A stretch of 64,000 nt of DNA from contig JBFMDH010000001.1 in the NCBI GenBank assembly GCA_040754075.1, positions 304,903-368,902 of the forward strand, in the 5' to 3' direction. This DNA is from Acidobacteriota bacterium. Its GTDB lineage: Bacteria; Acidobacteriota; Blastocatellia; UBA7656. The notes below the pieces were generated by a model. It made no database searches, was not told where the DNA came from, and saw nothing but the letters and a program-made list of their open reading frames with translations. Both the position numbers and the translations under genes were made by a program. Shown here piece by piece: positions 55,197 through 64,000 of this stretch (within the stretch, counting starts at the first letter, position 1; each line of letters starts with the position of its first letter).

Positions 55197-57506
55197 TCAG
55201 GAAACAAACTTTCCGGTCTTAGGATTGTAAATAATTCGCCTGATGAACGGGCGATGAAAAATCGTTTTGCTGTCAACTGCAATGGAAATGCTGCGACCGA
55301 AGTTCACCGAAATTTTATGACCGCGATAGCGCACATCTTTAATCGAAAACCGTAGCGGCGCACGCGCAAGCGGCGCGATTTCAATCAACCCATCTTCACG
55401 CGGAGTGATGCCGATTAGAAAACGCATGAGCAAATCGTTATAGGAGGAATGAAAATAATCCGCAAGCCAGCGAATCGGTTCGCCGGTGTGCGAATTGTAA
55501 TGTTCGACGACACAAGGGACAGACAAATCATTATTGCGAAATTGCATCTTCGTATGACGGTTTAATAATTCCAGCCAGGCTGTACGCAAACGCTCATCAT
55601 TGGTCATTCGCGCGCCGTTGGCGAGCGCGTCCAAGACCAGCGCGTTACTGAAAACCCAGGTCGGCCCGTTCCAACTGTCAACGTAGCTGTAAGGTTTGTC
55701 AGGCGAAGCGTGCGGTCCCACTTTCCACCGTCCCGCGGCATCGAATGCCGGTGAATCCTGCGAAGCCGATGGCACAGGAAAAGCCGTCCAGAATGCTTTC
55801 GGGTCTAGCAAGTGATTGAAAACCGCTGCTTCATCTTTGGTTGCGAGCAGACCGAATAGAAAAGGGAAGAAACCATCAGCCTGTTTGGCTTCCAGGGCTT
55901 TTTCATCGGTGGTCGGATGAATATCGTAAAAGAATTGGGTGCGCTCGTCCCAGAGTTTGTCTTTGACGGCACGGCGAATATTTTCCGCGCGCTTCAGGTA
56001 GTCGGTTGCGGTTGGCGAATCGCCAGATATTGCCGAGGCTTTGGCAATTGCCAGGTTATTTAAAAAGTAATAGGTCGCTTCATCAACGCGCTCTACGGAC
56101 AGGTATTTTTTGTAAATCGTCGGGTCTTTGGTGAGGTGATTATCGGTTACGAATTCATCGCCTTTCGTATGATCCCAGCGCGGCACGGTGAAATAATGAA
56201 AACTCGGTTGATATTCCATTCCGGTAATCCAGGTGCCCCAGGTAGTCGGTAAAAAATCCTGGTCTTCATCTTTGGCTTCTTCCGAAGCGACAAACCTTTT
56301 CATCACCGGCAAAGCTTCTTTGATTAACTCCGGGTTCGGCGCGACCAGATGCAGTTGCCAGATGGCAAACGGCGTCCAGTTGAGGTAATCAAAAAAATCG
56401 TCTTTGGTAATGGCGACGCGAGCCTGTCCGTTTGCAAGCGATTTGTCATTGAGCCAACGCGCTTCCATGATTTGCAAAGGCAGGGGCAAGCCGATGACTT
56501 TGGTAAACCACCGACCGGCGACGCCTTCGTAGATGACGCGGTCGCGATACGGATGATTGGAGACGAATTTGCGCGTGTTGATTGAACATTTTTTTACCAG
56601 ATACCAGCGATAGTAATACATCTTCTTTATCGCTTCATCGGAACAATTAAACTCCGGCACGCTATCAGCGAACCATTGATTGAATTCTGCGATTCGTGCA
56701 TCAAACGCATTCCGCTTAATCGCTGATGCAAGTTTATCGGCGCATTCTTTCTGAGAGTTTCCGAAGATCATTCGCACGGAAAATTGTTTGGTTGATTTAG
56801 GGTTAATCGTTATTGGCTGCGTCAAGTCAGCATTCAAGGTGCTGCCAAAGCCGCTGCCGTTCATTAAGTAAAATTTTTCGATTTGCAAATCTGTAAAGTA
56901 ATAGGTGGTCGGTTTGAATCGGATATGCCCTTGAACTGTGTTCGATGCCCGCGAAACATCAGGTTTGGGTTGGTCGGATGTTCCCGCCCTGAGCAAATCT
57001 ATCACCCGAATGCTGAGCGTGTGACTGAGTGAAGGGGATGAATTAAAAACCATTAAATTACTGAAAACCTCTTCGTTATCGTTGATAAATTTGGTCTCTT
57101 CGATTTCAAATGTGATTGCGCCGCTCGCATCGTTCAATTGATAACGAGTTTTTACGTAAGCCGGTGTCCAGGTGTTCTTGATGGGTTTTGCCGTGAGCGG
57201 TTTGCCGTTACTGGTGAATTCATATTTGAACAAGCCTTTGAAATCGGTGGCGTGAACGTAGTAGACCTGTCCGACGAATCCGGGTTCAGCGTCGAGCCAG
57301 CGCGTCAGTTTGCTGTCGAGTTGCGGCAACCATAACCCTTCGCCGCCAACATCCGCGCGTACACTGTTTTTCAAATAGTTATTGATATCCGGCGGATTTT
57401 TAATCGCCGGTCGTTTGGTCTGCGCTTGCTGAGAATCGATTAAAGAAATAATGACGGCAAAAGCCAGGAGCAAAGTTCGCGCAAGATGAATGCCGTTTAA
57501 TTTCAT
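55197..57506 (-). CDS. Secreted MGH1-like (alpha,alpha)6 glycoside hydrolase
   Basis: The protein (about 769 aa) has a signal peptide (LLLAFAVIISLIDSQQAQ). The N-terminal beta domain (about residues 30-255) is followed by an (alpha/alpha)6 barrel like trehalases, GH63 and MGH1 (LPTTWGTWITGMEYQPSF, YVDSWNGPTWVFSNALVLDAL, HTGEPIRWLADYFHSSYNDL). Asp-rich DSWNGPTWV is the most telling part. It probably releases glucose or mannose units from extracellular or periplasmic glycans; the exact substrate is not clear. The ATG at 57506 has AGGTGG upstream. Confidence 0.82.
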   Translation of the reverse strand: MKLNGIHLARTLLLAFAVIISLIDSQQAQTKRPAIKNPPDINNYLKNSVRADVGGEGLWLPQLDSKLTRWLDAEPGFVGQVYYVHATDFKGLFKYEFTSNGKPLTAKPIKNTWTPAYVKTRYQLNDASGAITFEIEETKFINDNEEVFSNLMVFNSSPSLSHTLSIRVIDLLRAGTSDQPKPDVSRASNTVQGHIRFKPTTYYFTDLQIEKFYLMNGSGFGSTLNADLTQPITINPKSTKQFSVRMIFGNSQKECADKLASAIKRNAFDARIAEFNQWFADSVPEFNCSDEAIKKMYYYRWYLVKKCSINTRKFVSNHPYRDRVIYEGVAGRWFTKVIGLPLPLQIMEARWLNDKSLANGQARVAITKDDFFDYLNWTPFAIWQLHLVAPNPELIKEALPVMKRFVASEEAKDEDQDFLPTTWGTWITGMEYQPSFHYFTVPRWDHTKGDEFVTDNHLTKDPTIYKKYLSVERVDEATYYFLNNLAIAKASAISGDSPTATDYLKRAENIRRAVKDKLWDERTQFFYDIHPTTDEKALEAKQADGFFPFLFGLLATKDEAAVFNHLLDPKAFWTAFPVPSASQDSPAFDAAGRWKVGPHASPDKPYSYVDSWNGPTWVFSNALVLDALANGARMTNDERLRTAWLELLNRHTKMQFRNNDLSVPCVVEHYNSHTGEPIRWLADYFHSSYNDLLMRFLIGITPREDGLIEIAPLARAPLRFSIKDVRYRGHKISVNFGRSISIAVDSKTIFHRPFIRRIIYNPKTGKFVS

Positions 57507-57675
57507 ACTTACCACCTGAAAATGTTCGTGTGGTTTATATCAAAATGGCGTACACAACACAAAATTGTAAGAGATGGATGAGATTTCTGTGAGCCTGCGA
57601 TAAGAAAAATAACTTGAGCATCCTTTCCGAAAAATTGCTCATCCATAGCCGCCGACAAACAAGGGAGAAATAAAC

Positions 57676-58482
57676 GTGACACCAGTAAAAAGCGTTGGAT
57701 ATTATCTTGCCATTGTCTTGGTAACGGCATTCTCAATTCTGATTATAAATTGTTCAAAAGCGGTGCCGTCACGAAACAGCCGGAAAGGGAATTTGAATAA
57801 CGGCGCCGAAACGACTCAGATAACTAGGCAAGAAGCCAGCAATCATGAAACTTCTGAAATCATTCAGACTTTAATTCCAGATGATTTTGCGATAGACGAA
57901 GAGATAGACCGGTTTAACCGCGATGAAATAATAATTGAACTGACAAAATTAGAACCACAGACGCAAGGTGTGCGAGCGCTCAGTGTGGCGTATCTGCTTG
58001 CAAGTTTAAAACACGATTATTTAACCAACCAGAAAAAGATAGTAAGTTTATTACAATCCTGTAGCCGTGAAGGAATCAATCGAATAGGTTCAATCCAATG
58101 TGAAATGGCGACAGATTATGGAATCCGATTATTTGAAAAAGGCGATGACTCGTTGCTTAATCCTTTGCTTGATATGGGGTTGGTCAGTGATGGCGACCTG
58201 GCGGAAATGTTAGGCAGTTTTTATGCAGACATTCTCCAACATCAACCTGAAAAGTTTCTCCTTGCATTGCAGACACGAAAGCCAAAAGAACAACGCGAAC
58301 TTGCCTGGTTGGCAGGCGCAGAAGATGGGAGCGGTATGCCTCCTGAAACCTTATCTGAAGTGATGATTTCGCTTGAACGAATATCCGAGCAGAAGAGCAA
58401 TCGTCTGGCAGACACCGCAAGACGATGTTTAAAGGAAATTGAAAAAGTAAATCACAGGATTAACCGATTAACCAATGAGTGA
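57676..58482 (+). CDS. Putative lipoprotein, unknown function
   Basis: The 268-aa protein has an N-terminal membrane/signal segment YYLAIVLVTAFSILIINC with a lipobox-like Cys near residue 26. A charged linker and an all-helical domain (about 70-265) follow. I do not recognise the family. The GC content is lower than in the flanking genes. Confidence 0.65.
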   Translation: MTPVKSVGYYLAIVLVTAFSILIINCSKAVPSRNSRKGNLNNGAETTQITRQEASNHETSEIIQTLIPDDFAIDEEIDRFNRDEIIIELTKLEPQTQGVRALSVAYLLASLKHDYLTNQKKIVSLLQSCSREGINRIGSIQCEMATDYGIRLFEKGDDSLLNPLLDMGLVSDGDLAEMLGSFYADILQHQPEKFLLALQTRKPKEQRELAWLAGAEDGSGMPPETLSEVMISLERISEQKSNRLADTARRCLKEIEKVNHRINRLTNE

Positions 58483-58668
58483 TGGGACACCGTTAATCAA
58501 TACAGCGAATTCTCGATAGGCTGGACATCCACAACCTTCTTCAAACTCAGGGGGCAGTTTTAAACTGACGCTCAATGGTTTCTTTGAGCTTTAGGTTTTT
58601 AATAAAAGATTGAAACTGTTTTGGAATCTGTACGTTCAAAACCAAACATCAGGCGCGGTTAAACCAAA

Positions 58669-59370
58669 ATGCAAAGCGCATTCATTGTTTTTCGACTAGC
58701 TCGACATCTGTCCGTTCACGTCGCTCACACGATTGAATCGCAGGTCGAAACTTACCCGGACGATTGGCGACTCGACCTCGCATCAATCATTCTATTCGGC
58801 GCTTTCGCCGGTGTTTCCGTGGGCGCGTGGACGGGCGGTATTCACACCGTTTATGTCGCAAGCAAAGTGCCGTTGTTGCTGATTGGCACTTTGCTCATCG
58901 GTTTGCCGTCGATGGCGCTACTCGGGCGATTGCTCGGTTGTTCGCTAAGTTTAACCGAGACTGCCAGTCTTACGCTTTCATCCATCGCCCGCACAGCGGT
59001 GGTGCTTGGCGCGCTGTCACCGGTGACTACCTACTTTGCGCTGACGCTCCCGTCGCGTGGCGTGAGTGTTTATCGCGCGGTGGTGCTCTTGCAGGTTTTT
59101 AGTTTTGCTATTGCAGGGTTCGTCGGCGTGGCGGCTTTGCGTAAACGATTAGCGAGAGTTGTCCTAAGTCGCAGCCACCAACTGCGTATCATTTGTCTGT
59201 GGTTATTTATTTATTCATTCGTCGGCGCGCAACTGACCTGGTTATTGCGCCCGTTTTTAGGCAACCCCGGCGCGACCGTTGAATACTTGCGCCCATACGG
59301 CGAACGCATCGGCGTTGATAGCAATTTTTATGTTTCGGTTTATCTGCTCATCAAACATTCACTTTTTTAA
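58669..59370 (+). CDS. Polytopic membrane protein, tandem paralogue 1
   Basis: The 233-aa protein has about five membrane helices (about residues 40-60, 65-90, 105-125, 138-158 and 173-193). The segments SSIARTAVVLGALSPVTTYF and LWLFIYSFVGAQLTWLLRPF are shared in pattern with the next gene (RSIAGFALIVSVIWAALAPV, IIWFGVYAAVVSQLFVDFTP). Proteins of this type occur in myxobacteria and Acidobacteria with no known function. Confidence 0.7.
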   Translation: MQSAFIVFRLARHLSVHVAHTIESQVETYPDDWRLDLASIILFGAFAGVSVGAWTGGIHTVYVASKVPLLLIGTLLIGLPSMALLGRLLGCSLSLTETASLTLSSIARTAVVLGALSPVTTYFALTLPSRGVSVYRAVVLLQVFSFAIAGFVGVAALRKRLARVVLSRSHQLRIICLWLFIYSFVGAQLTWLLRPFLGNPGATVEYLRPYGERIGVDSNFYVSVYLLIKHSLF

Positions 59371-59375
59371 TCACC

Positions 59376-59448
59376 GAGCTTGAACGATGAACGATGAATA
59401 AAAAAATTTTGACCCTCCTTCATCGTTCATCGTTTGGCGTTCAAGCTT
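59376..59448. repeat. Heptamer-periodic inverted repeat element
   Basis: The left arm (59376-59398) has AGCTT followed by GAACGAT repeats and the right arm (59419-59448) is the near-exact inverse with ATCGTTC units and AAGCTT. It is in the gap between the two membrane paralogues and shares units with the element at 48048-48108. Confidence 0.8.
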
Positions 59449-59469
59449 TTTTCCTGGGGAGGAATAGAC

Positions 59470-60237
59470 ATGCGTCACACATTATGGATTGAGTTATATT
59501 TTCAAAAGGCTGCAACGGTCATCGGGCAATTGTTGCGCCGCTCGGATAGCGCAAGCGCAGGACTTCGCGCCGATGGTGGTGTGCCCATCTGGGATGCGTT
59601 GATTGTGGCGTTGCCGCTGGCGGCGTTTTACGGCATGGGTATGGGGCTTGGCGCGGGCTTTCGCACAGCGATGTATAACGGCGCGAAATTGAGTCTTATC
59701 TTATTTGCATCGGGTGCGATTTGCTTGCCGTCGTTTTATGTTTTTTCAACCCTCGCCGGTTCGCGCTTTTCATTCAAAGAAGCGGCGCGTTCCATCGCCG
59801 GGTTTGCCTTGATCGTATCGGTCATCTGGGCGGCGCTTGCGCCGGTCACCGGTTTTTTTACGGCAAGCGTATCATCGGGCGGGTTTCTCATCGCGCTACA
59901 TGTAATAGCGATTTTTCTGGGCTTTTCCATCGGTGGCTCGATACTCGGTCGCGCGCTGGCTGGTACAAAACAATATCGTCGGATTCCCGCTTCCAATCTA
60001 CAGTATGAGATTTTAGAACTGCCTGAAATTTCGTCGCAGCCTTTGCCAACCGCAAACGCCAAAGCCCGCGTGTCACCGGTATTTTTCATCATCTGGTTTG
60101 GCGTCTATGCTGCGGTTGTCAGCCAATTGTTCGTTGATTTCACGCCCTACCTTGAAGCCCACTCGTTCTTGCGCGGCGAACGCATTTTCTTTTTGGATGC
60201 TGCCCGACAGGTTTTAAATTGGGGGTCGGCGGGTTGA
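59470..60237 (+). CDS. Polytopic membrane protein, tandem paralogue 2
   Basis: The protein (255 aa) has about six membrane helices and the same layout as the gene upstream: a soluble N-terminus, helices with SKVPLLLIGTLLIGLPSM-like (here AKLSLILFASGAICLPSF), the APVTGFF/SPVTTYF motif, and a last helix before a short tail. It probably arose by duplication. GGGAGGAA lies before the ATG at 59470. The role is unknown. Confidence 0.72.
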   Translation: MRHTLWIELYFQKAATVIGQLLRRSDSASAGLRADGGVPIWDALIVALPLAAFYGMGMGLGAGFRTAMYNGAKLSLILFASGAICLPSFYVFSTLAGSRFSFKEAARSIAGFALIVSVIWAALAPVTGFFTASVSSGGFLIALHVIAIFLGFSIGGSILGRALAGTKQYRRIPASNLQYEILELPEISSQPLPTANAKARVSPVFFIIWFGVYAAVVSQLFVDFTPYLEAHSFLRGERIFFLDAARQVLNWGSAG

Positions 60238-60339
60238 GTAAATTTGTAAGCATATGAATGTATGGCAGCGAGTTTATCGCCGGTTTGTTGAGGGCAATCC
60301 GATTGGCGTTGGACAACCTGCCGTACATTCAATTAAAAC

Positions 60340-61452
60340 ATGCCACGAACCATGCACGAGATGCCGCACCGACCATTACCCATTCCAAACTGCTCAGAAC
60401 CCCATCAACCTTGCCGCAGCAGCATTATCATCGTCAGTTTTAATGCCAGGGAAAAACTCGCTCGCTGTTTGGATTCAATTGTTAAAAATCTTACAAACGA
60501 TACGGAAGTAATCGTTGTCGATAATGCGTCTTGGGAAAGCAATGCCGAGATGGTTGAAAGCGCATACCCTGCGGTTGCTCTCATTCGCTCTGAAACCAAC
60601 CTGGGATTTGCAACCGGTTGCAACCTCGGCGTTCGCCAGGCTCGCGGAAAGTATCTGGTATTTCTCAATCCCGATACCCTTGTCGAAAACAATTGGCTGG
60701 AAAACCTGATTCGTCCATTTGAGGAAAAAAGTGAAGTGGGAATTATCACGCCGAAAATTTTATTAAGCGACCGCCCCGATACCATCAATGCCTGCGGAAC
60801 CGCTGTGCATCTGACCGGTTTGAGTTTGTGCAGAGGTTTAGGGTTGCCGCGTCAAAGGTATGACGGTTTCGGAGAAGTCGGAGCCATCTCAGGCGCGGCT
60901 TTCGCCATCCGACGCGAATTATTTGAGCGGCTCGGCGGGTTCGATGAAGATATGTTTCTTTATATGGAAGATATTGATTTATCGCTAAGGGCAAGATTGA
61001 CCGGTTGGCAAACCTATTACACACCCGATTGCACGATTTTTCACGACTACGAACTGCGAGTCACGCCCTTGAAAGTTTTCTGGCAGGAGCGCAATCGTTA
61101 CTTGATGCTACTGAAAATTTTCAAGTGGCGCACCTTAATCTTGCTTTTGCCTGTGTATCTTCTTGCCGAAATGATTACCTGGAGTTTTGTGTTCATTCAT
61201 GACCGTCAGCATTTGATGAACAAACTGAATGCCTACGGTTGGGTCATCAGAAACTGGTCAACAATCCTGGGCAAACGCGCGACGACCCAGTCGCTAAGAG
61301 CGGTTACGGATCGCGAACTCTTAAAGGCGATGACCGATCAGTTGGATTTTGGACAAGCCTCCAGCGGAATTGTCGCGAGACTTGCGAAGCTTATCTTTAC
61401 TCCCATTTTTTACCTGCTCAGAAAATTTATTTTAGCCATTGTCTGGTGGTAA
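60340..61452 (+). CDS. Family 2 glycosyltransferase
   Basis: The 370-aa protein is a GT-A fold glycosyltransferase of the rhamnosyltransferase-like group. It has SIIIVSFNAREKLARCLDSI, VIVVDNASWESN, ETNLGFATGCNLGVRQARGK, YLVFLNPDTLVENNW (the NPD motif at the metal site) and MEDIDLSLRARLTGWQTYY. A membrane helix near residue 265 anchors the C-terminus. It likely builds a cell-surface polysaccharide. The first 27 residues precede the domain and the start codon is uncertain. Confidence 0.9.
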   Translation: MPRTMHEMPHRPLPIPNCSEPHQPCRSSIIIVSFNAREKLARCLDSIVKNLTNDTEVIVVDNASWESNAEMVESAYPAVALIRSETNLGFATGCNLGVRQARGKYLVFLNPDTLVENNWLENLIRPFEEKSEVGIITPKILLSDRPDTINACGTAVHLTGLSLCRGLGLPRQRYDGFGEVGAISGAAFAIRRELFERLGGFDEDMFLYMEDIDLSLRARLTGWQTYYTPDCTIFHDYELRVTPLKVFWQERNRYLMLLKIFKWRTLILLLPVYLLAEMITWSFVFIHDRQHLMNKLNAYGWVIRNWSTILGKRATTQSLRAVTDRELLKAMTDQLDFGQASSGIVARLAKLIFTPIFYLLRKFILAIVWW

Positions 61453-61484
61453 ATGATTAGTAGCTTTTCCAGGAAGTCGCTTTT

Positions 61485-63518
61485 TTAAGGCGGAATCTCA
61501 TAAATCGAAAATCTCCCGGAAGGGGATTCATATAACAGATTGAGATGATCAAATCTTGCGCGAGTTTGAACCTCGCCCATCGCCAGAACATAACGCGCCC
61601 CCAGGGTTTTCAAAATCGGCAGATGCGGCGACAGCTTAACCACAACCGCATCATCTTGCGTACTGTTGAATCGGGTTCCCTGATTGGGTTCGCCATATTC
61701 AAGTTGCACCAGGGCAAAGCGATTGTATTGCGGTTGATAAATACCCGAGGGGTCGAACTTGCGCCATAAAGCCAACTGTGGGGGCCAGTGTTCGCCCGAG
61801 AGCGAGCGACCGCCAAGAAGCGTCACCAGGATGCCCGGATGAACGCCGCCATAACATAACCACAGAGGACGGTCGCTGGATTGCTGGTTGAGGCGCACGA
61901 TTTGTTCGGCAAGTTCGGAGTGATAGAGGTGGTTCAGGTTGGTTGCCAGCGGATTGAATCGTGAGGTCGTGGCGATTAAAATCACACCGAGTACGGCGCA
62001 AAAAATCAGTTGTCTGCCATTTAATAAACAATATGACAAAACCCCTGCGATGAATGAAACCAAACCAATAGCCGCAACCGGCAGAAAATTTTCGGTGAGC
62101 TTATTTAACGAATATCCGTGGGCGATAAACAACAGGATAACCATTAGGCTTACGACCCAGGGCATCAGTTTTTCCCACGGACTGAACTCGGCAAGCCGCG
62201 CTCTGGCAGTAAACGCCAGCACCTGCATACATAAAAAGATTGACGCCAGTCCGATGACGATGTCGGCGCGGTAAGGCGGCACGTAACTCAAAAAAGTCAA
62301 CCTGGCGATGATTTCCGGTAAACCGATAAACAGGAAAAAGAGCATCGTGAGCAGAAACCCGACCATCAACCAACCGATAATGCCCACACCTTTGCGTAAT
62401 CGCCTGGAGAGCGCCAAGCCCAAAAAAACAACCGGAAAAAGATAATAAAAAGAAGATGACTCGGTCTGATTTAAGAGCGCCTGCGGCGCACCGTAAATGG
62501 TTATCAGATTGTACAAGCCTTTAAACAGCAGGGCAAAAGTATAGTCGCCTCCCAAAGAGACACGCCGCCCCGGATAAACCGTTGCCGACATCACTTTCAT
62601 ATCCGGCAAACAGGTATAAAGAAAAGCCCCGATGATTAAACCGGCTACAGCAGTAGCTCCCAGTAAAGCAAAAAGCCGGGGTTTGTAATTCGATTTAAAG
62701 GAAAGGTCAAGCCGGTCGCGGATAAACAGTCCGGCAAAAACAAAGAGAAACAGATAACCCAGAGACACCTGCCAGGGGGGATATAAAATCATCACGAATC
62801 CGGCAAAGCTGAGACCCAGAAGCAGGGCGCAGGTGATGAGGGTCGAACGTTTCTCTGTACGAAACAGATGATAGGCGGTTAAACATGCCAGGGCGATAAA
62901 AAACGTCAGATGCGCAGGCCATAAAGACCAGCAGACCACATAAGCCGAAGCGCAAAACCAGAAGGCTCCGAAAGCCGCCAGTTTTTTATTCCCCTGCAAG
63001 AGAATTTCAAATAGCAGGTAAAGCGCCGTGTAGCAGGCAAAGATTTGAAACCACCAGTACCAGGCGAGTCCGCGTTGCGCGCCAAAGATGAAATATCCCC
63101 AGGTCGCCGGTCTCGCAAGCGTCGCAATATGCAAAACCGGCGCGTGTTGACTGAGCAGCATATTCTGCCCGTTGCCGATGTTGGTATTGATAACCGGAAA
63201 TTTTGGCTTGTGAGATAACTGACTGAGCGCCAGCGGTGTGGCAATGACCAATTCATCCCAACGAATCCAACGCGCCCGCGCCATCAACCAATCGCGTTTG
63301 GAATCGGATTCGCCATCTGTAATGGTTGAGGGTTGCGGATGCCAGAGGAGATAGCCATTGTAAGGGGTTTCCGGTGCCCACCAATCGGCGGTCACCCCGG
63401 TTGATGACCCGTGAATTCCCCACAAAACGAGGAGCAGAAAAAATGCCCACAAGCCTAATAATGCCCTGGTTCGCGCGTTGAGAGACATTACCGCTTTAAA
63501 AAAAAATTGCCTGTCCAT
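61485..63518 (-). CDS. Large polytopic membrane protein (YfhO/GT-C-like)
   Basis: The 677-aa protein has about 12-13 membrane helices from the start (LLGLWAFFLLLVLWGIHG) to about residue 500, then a soluble C-terminal part (about 510-677) with LWLCYGGVHPGILVTLLGGR and VLAMGEVQTRARFDHLN. A long outside loop near residues 45-120 holds the usual acidic residues of GT-C enzymes. This layout fits lipid-linked sugar transferases or YfhO-type proteins. It is most likely involved in glycan or lipid modification, in line with the flanking glycosyltransferases. Confidence 0.7.
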   Translation of the reverse strand: MDRQFFFKAVMSLNARTRALLGLWAFFLLLVLWGIHGSSTGVTADWWAPETPYNGYLLWHPQPSTITDGESDSKRDWLMARARWIRWDELVIATPLALSQLSHKPKFPVINTNIGNGQNMLLSQHAPVLHIATLARPATWGYFIFGAQRGLAWYWWFQIFACYTALYLLFEILLQGNKKLAAFGAFWFCASAYVVCWSLWPAHLTFFIALACLTAYHLFRTEKRSTLITCALLLGLSFAGFVMILYPPWQVSLGYLFLFVFAGLFIRDRLDLSFKSNYKPRLFALLGATAVAGLIIGAFLYTCLPDMKVMSATVYPGRRVSLGGDYTFALLFKGLYNLITIYGAPQALLNQTESSSFYYLFPVVFLGLALSRRLRKGVGIIGWLMVGFLLTMLFFLFIGLPEIIARLTFLSYVPPYRADIVIGLASIFLCMQVLAFTARARLAEFSPWEKLMPWVVSLMVILLFIAHGYSLNKLTENFLPVAAIGLVSFIAGVLSYCLLNGRQLIFCAVLGVILIATTSRFNPLATNLNHLYHSELAEQIVRLNQQSSDRPLWLCYGGVHPGILVTLLGGRSLSGEHWPPQLALWRKFDPSGIYQPQYNRFALVQLEYGEPNQGTRFNSTQDDAVVVKLSPHLPILKTLGARYVLAMGEVQTRARFDHLNLLYESPSGRFSIYEIPP

Positions 63519-63871
63519 ATTCACTAAAGATTAATTTGAGATTTAATAAAGACCCGCACGCATTTAACCTCAGCAAAGGTTCCGGATGATCTGCATAAGC
63601 CTCGCGAACCGGTTTTATCGTCAACGGTCTTTATGGAAAATCACTGTGCCACTTATCAAAGGTGGCTTCCCAGGGGAAATTCAATTTGGTTTAGCGAACC
63701 GTCTTTTTCCGTAAACCAATTGATGGTTTCATCAATTGGTTTTCGATGCCACTTAAACGAATCTCTAACAGCCGATCAAATTGGCATCATCCTTTTGCCG
63801 ATTTGAGGTTGTTGAAAAAAGCGCCCCGACAATCAAAAAATAGCTCATCGTAAAGCAAGCGAAATCCCGCT
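63519..63871. other. Intergenic region, no clear gene
   Basis: I see no complete gene. On the minus strand 63656-63775 is open for 39 codons (ending with FPLGSHL) but has no start codon and a stop directly upstream. It might be the tail of a lost gene. Nothing else stands out. Confidence 0.4.
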
Positions 63872-64000
63872 TTATTTGGGGGTTTCATTGATATCCAGAA
63901 CGATGGCTTGCAAAAGCAGTTGGAAACCGAGAATCAATGGCAACAACGCCAACATAATCGTTCCGGTAGGCGTCAAACGATTGGTTAGCATGGTTTCAAC
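63872..64000 (-). CDS. C-terminus of a glycosyltransferase (cut by window edge)
   Basis: The last 42 residues of a minus-strand gene. The tail TPTGTIMLALLPLILGFQLL followed by LQAIVLDINETPK has the form of the membrane helix that ends family 2 glycosyltransferases of the dolichyl-phosphate-mannose-synthase type. The stop is TAA at 63872-63874. The N-terminal catalytic part lies outside the window. Confidence 0.65.
   Translation of the reverse strand, partial: VETMLTNRLTPTGTIMLALLPLILGFQLLLQAIVLDINETPK

Noticed and set aside
63634-63775. A minus-strand reading that seemed to give an epimerase-like C-terminus
   Set aside because: On recounting a run of four C the reading changes frame; the true frame has only 39 codons, no start and a stop just upstream. 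Left as an unresolved remnant.

Overview
The window is about 64 kb of a chromosome with roughly 48-50% GC. The gene set points to Acidobacteriota, probably the Blastocatellia: an ECF sigma factor paired with a Ser/Thr kinase that carries C-terminal TPRs, a VPS10/Asp-box secreted protein, long PAS/GAF hybrid kinases, an MGH1-like secreted glycosidase and an N-acyl-ornithine type arginine cluster. This is inferred from gene content; there is no rRNA or tRNA to settle it.

Left end (1-12 kb): a CRISPR array of 45 apparently identical 36-bp repeats plus two truncated ones. It is followed on the minus strand by a dev-like (MYXAN) type I effector operon, in transcription order cas6-cas3-cas8-cas7-cas5, reading toward the array. 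A second cas6 and a WYL-domain regulator lie upstream. No cas1, cas2 or cas4 is present in the window. The most interesting item is hidden in the non-coding interval between the two cas6 genes (9727-10116). On the plus strand there is a degenerate repeat-spacer-repeat unit (10022-10104). It has the geometry of one array unit, and the first 20 nt of its spacer match, at 17 of 20 positions, a site 5' of the cas operon at 9931-9950. Two of the three mismatches fall at positions 6 and 18, where Cascade flips bases out. I read this as a putative CreA/CreR-like crRNA by which the effector complex would repress its own operon (or a tiny gene at that site).

12-40 kb: a YetF-like membrane protein; the ECF sigma/STPK-TPR pair; a lipoprotein; a three-gene phosphorelay (PAS kinase, Rcp1-type receiver, giant REC-PAS-GAF-HK-REC hybrid); a HEAT-repeat/cyclophilin fusion; a thioesterase; a molybdopterin oxidoreductase; acpH-argH; a VPS10-like beta-propeller protein; a LytS/LytTR pair; and several secreted proteins.

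41-50 kb: a minus-strand arginine cluster argR-argG-(P-loop protein)-argC-argD-(PLP Cys/Met enzyme)-argF'-argB, with ArgR-like operators in front of argR and argG. The transcarbamylase is of the N-acetyl/N-succinyl-ornithine type, but has Ala at the position that sets the acyl specificity.

50-55 kb: an AT-rich, tightly packed Dam-HerA-NurA cassette (probable mobile defence cassette) and a VapBC-type toxin-antitoxin. 55-64 kb: a secreted glycosidase, a lipoprotein, two tandem paralogous membrane proteins, and genes for surface polysaccharide synthesis (two family-2 glycosyltransferases, one cut by the window edge, and a large polytopic membrane protein). Several intergenic gaps carry heptamer-periodic inverted repeats resembling the STRR elements of cyanobacteria.
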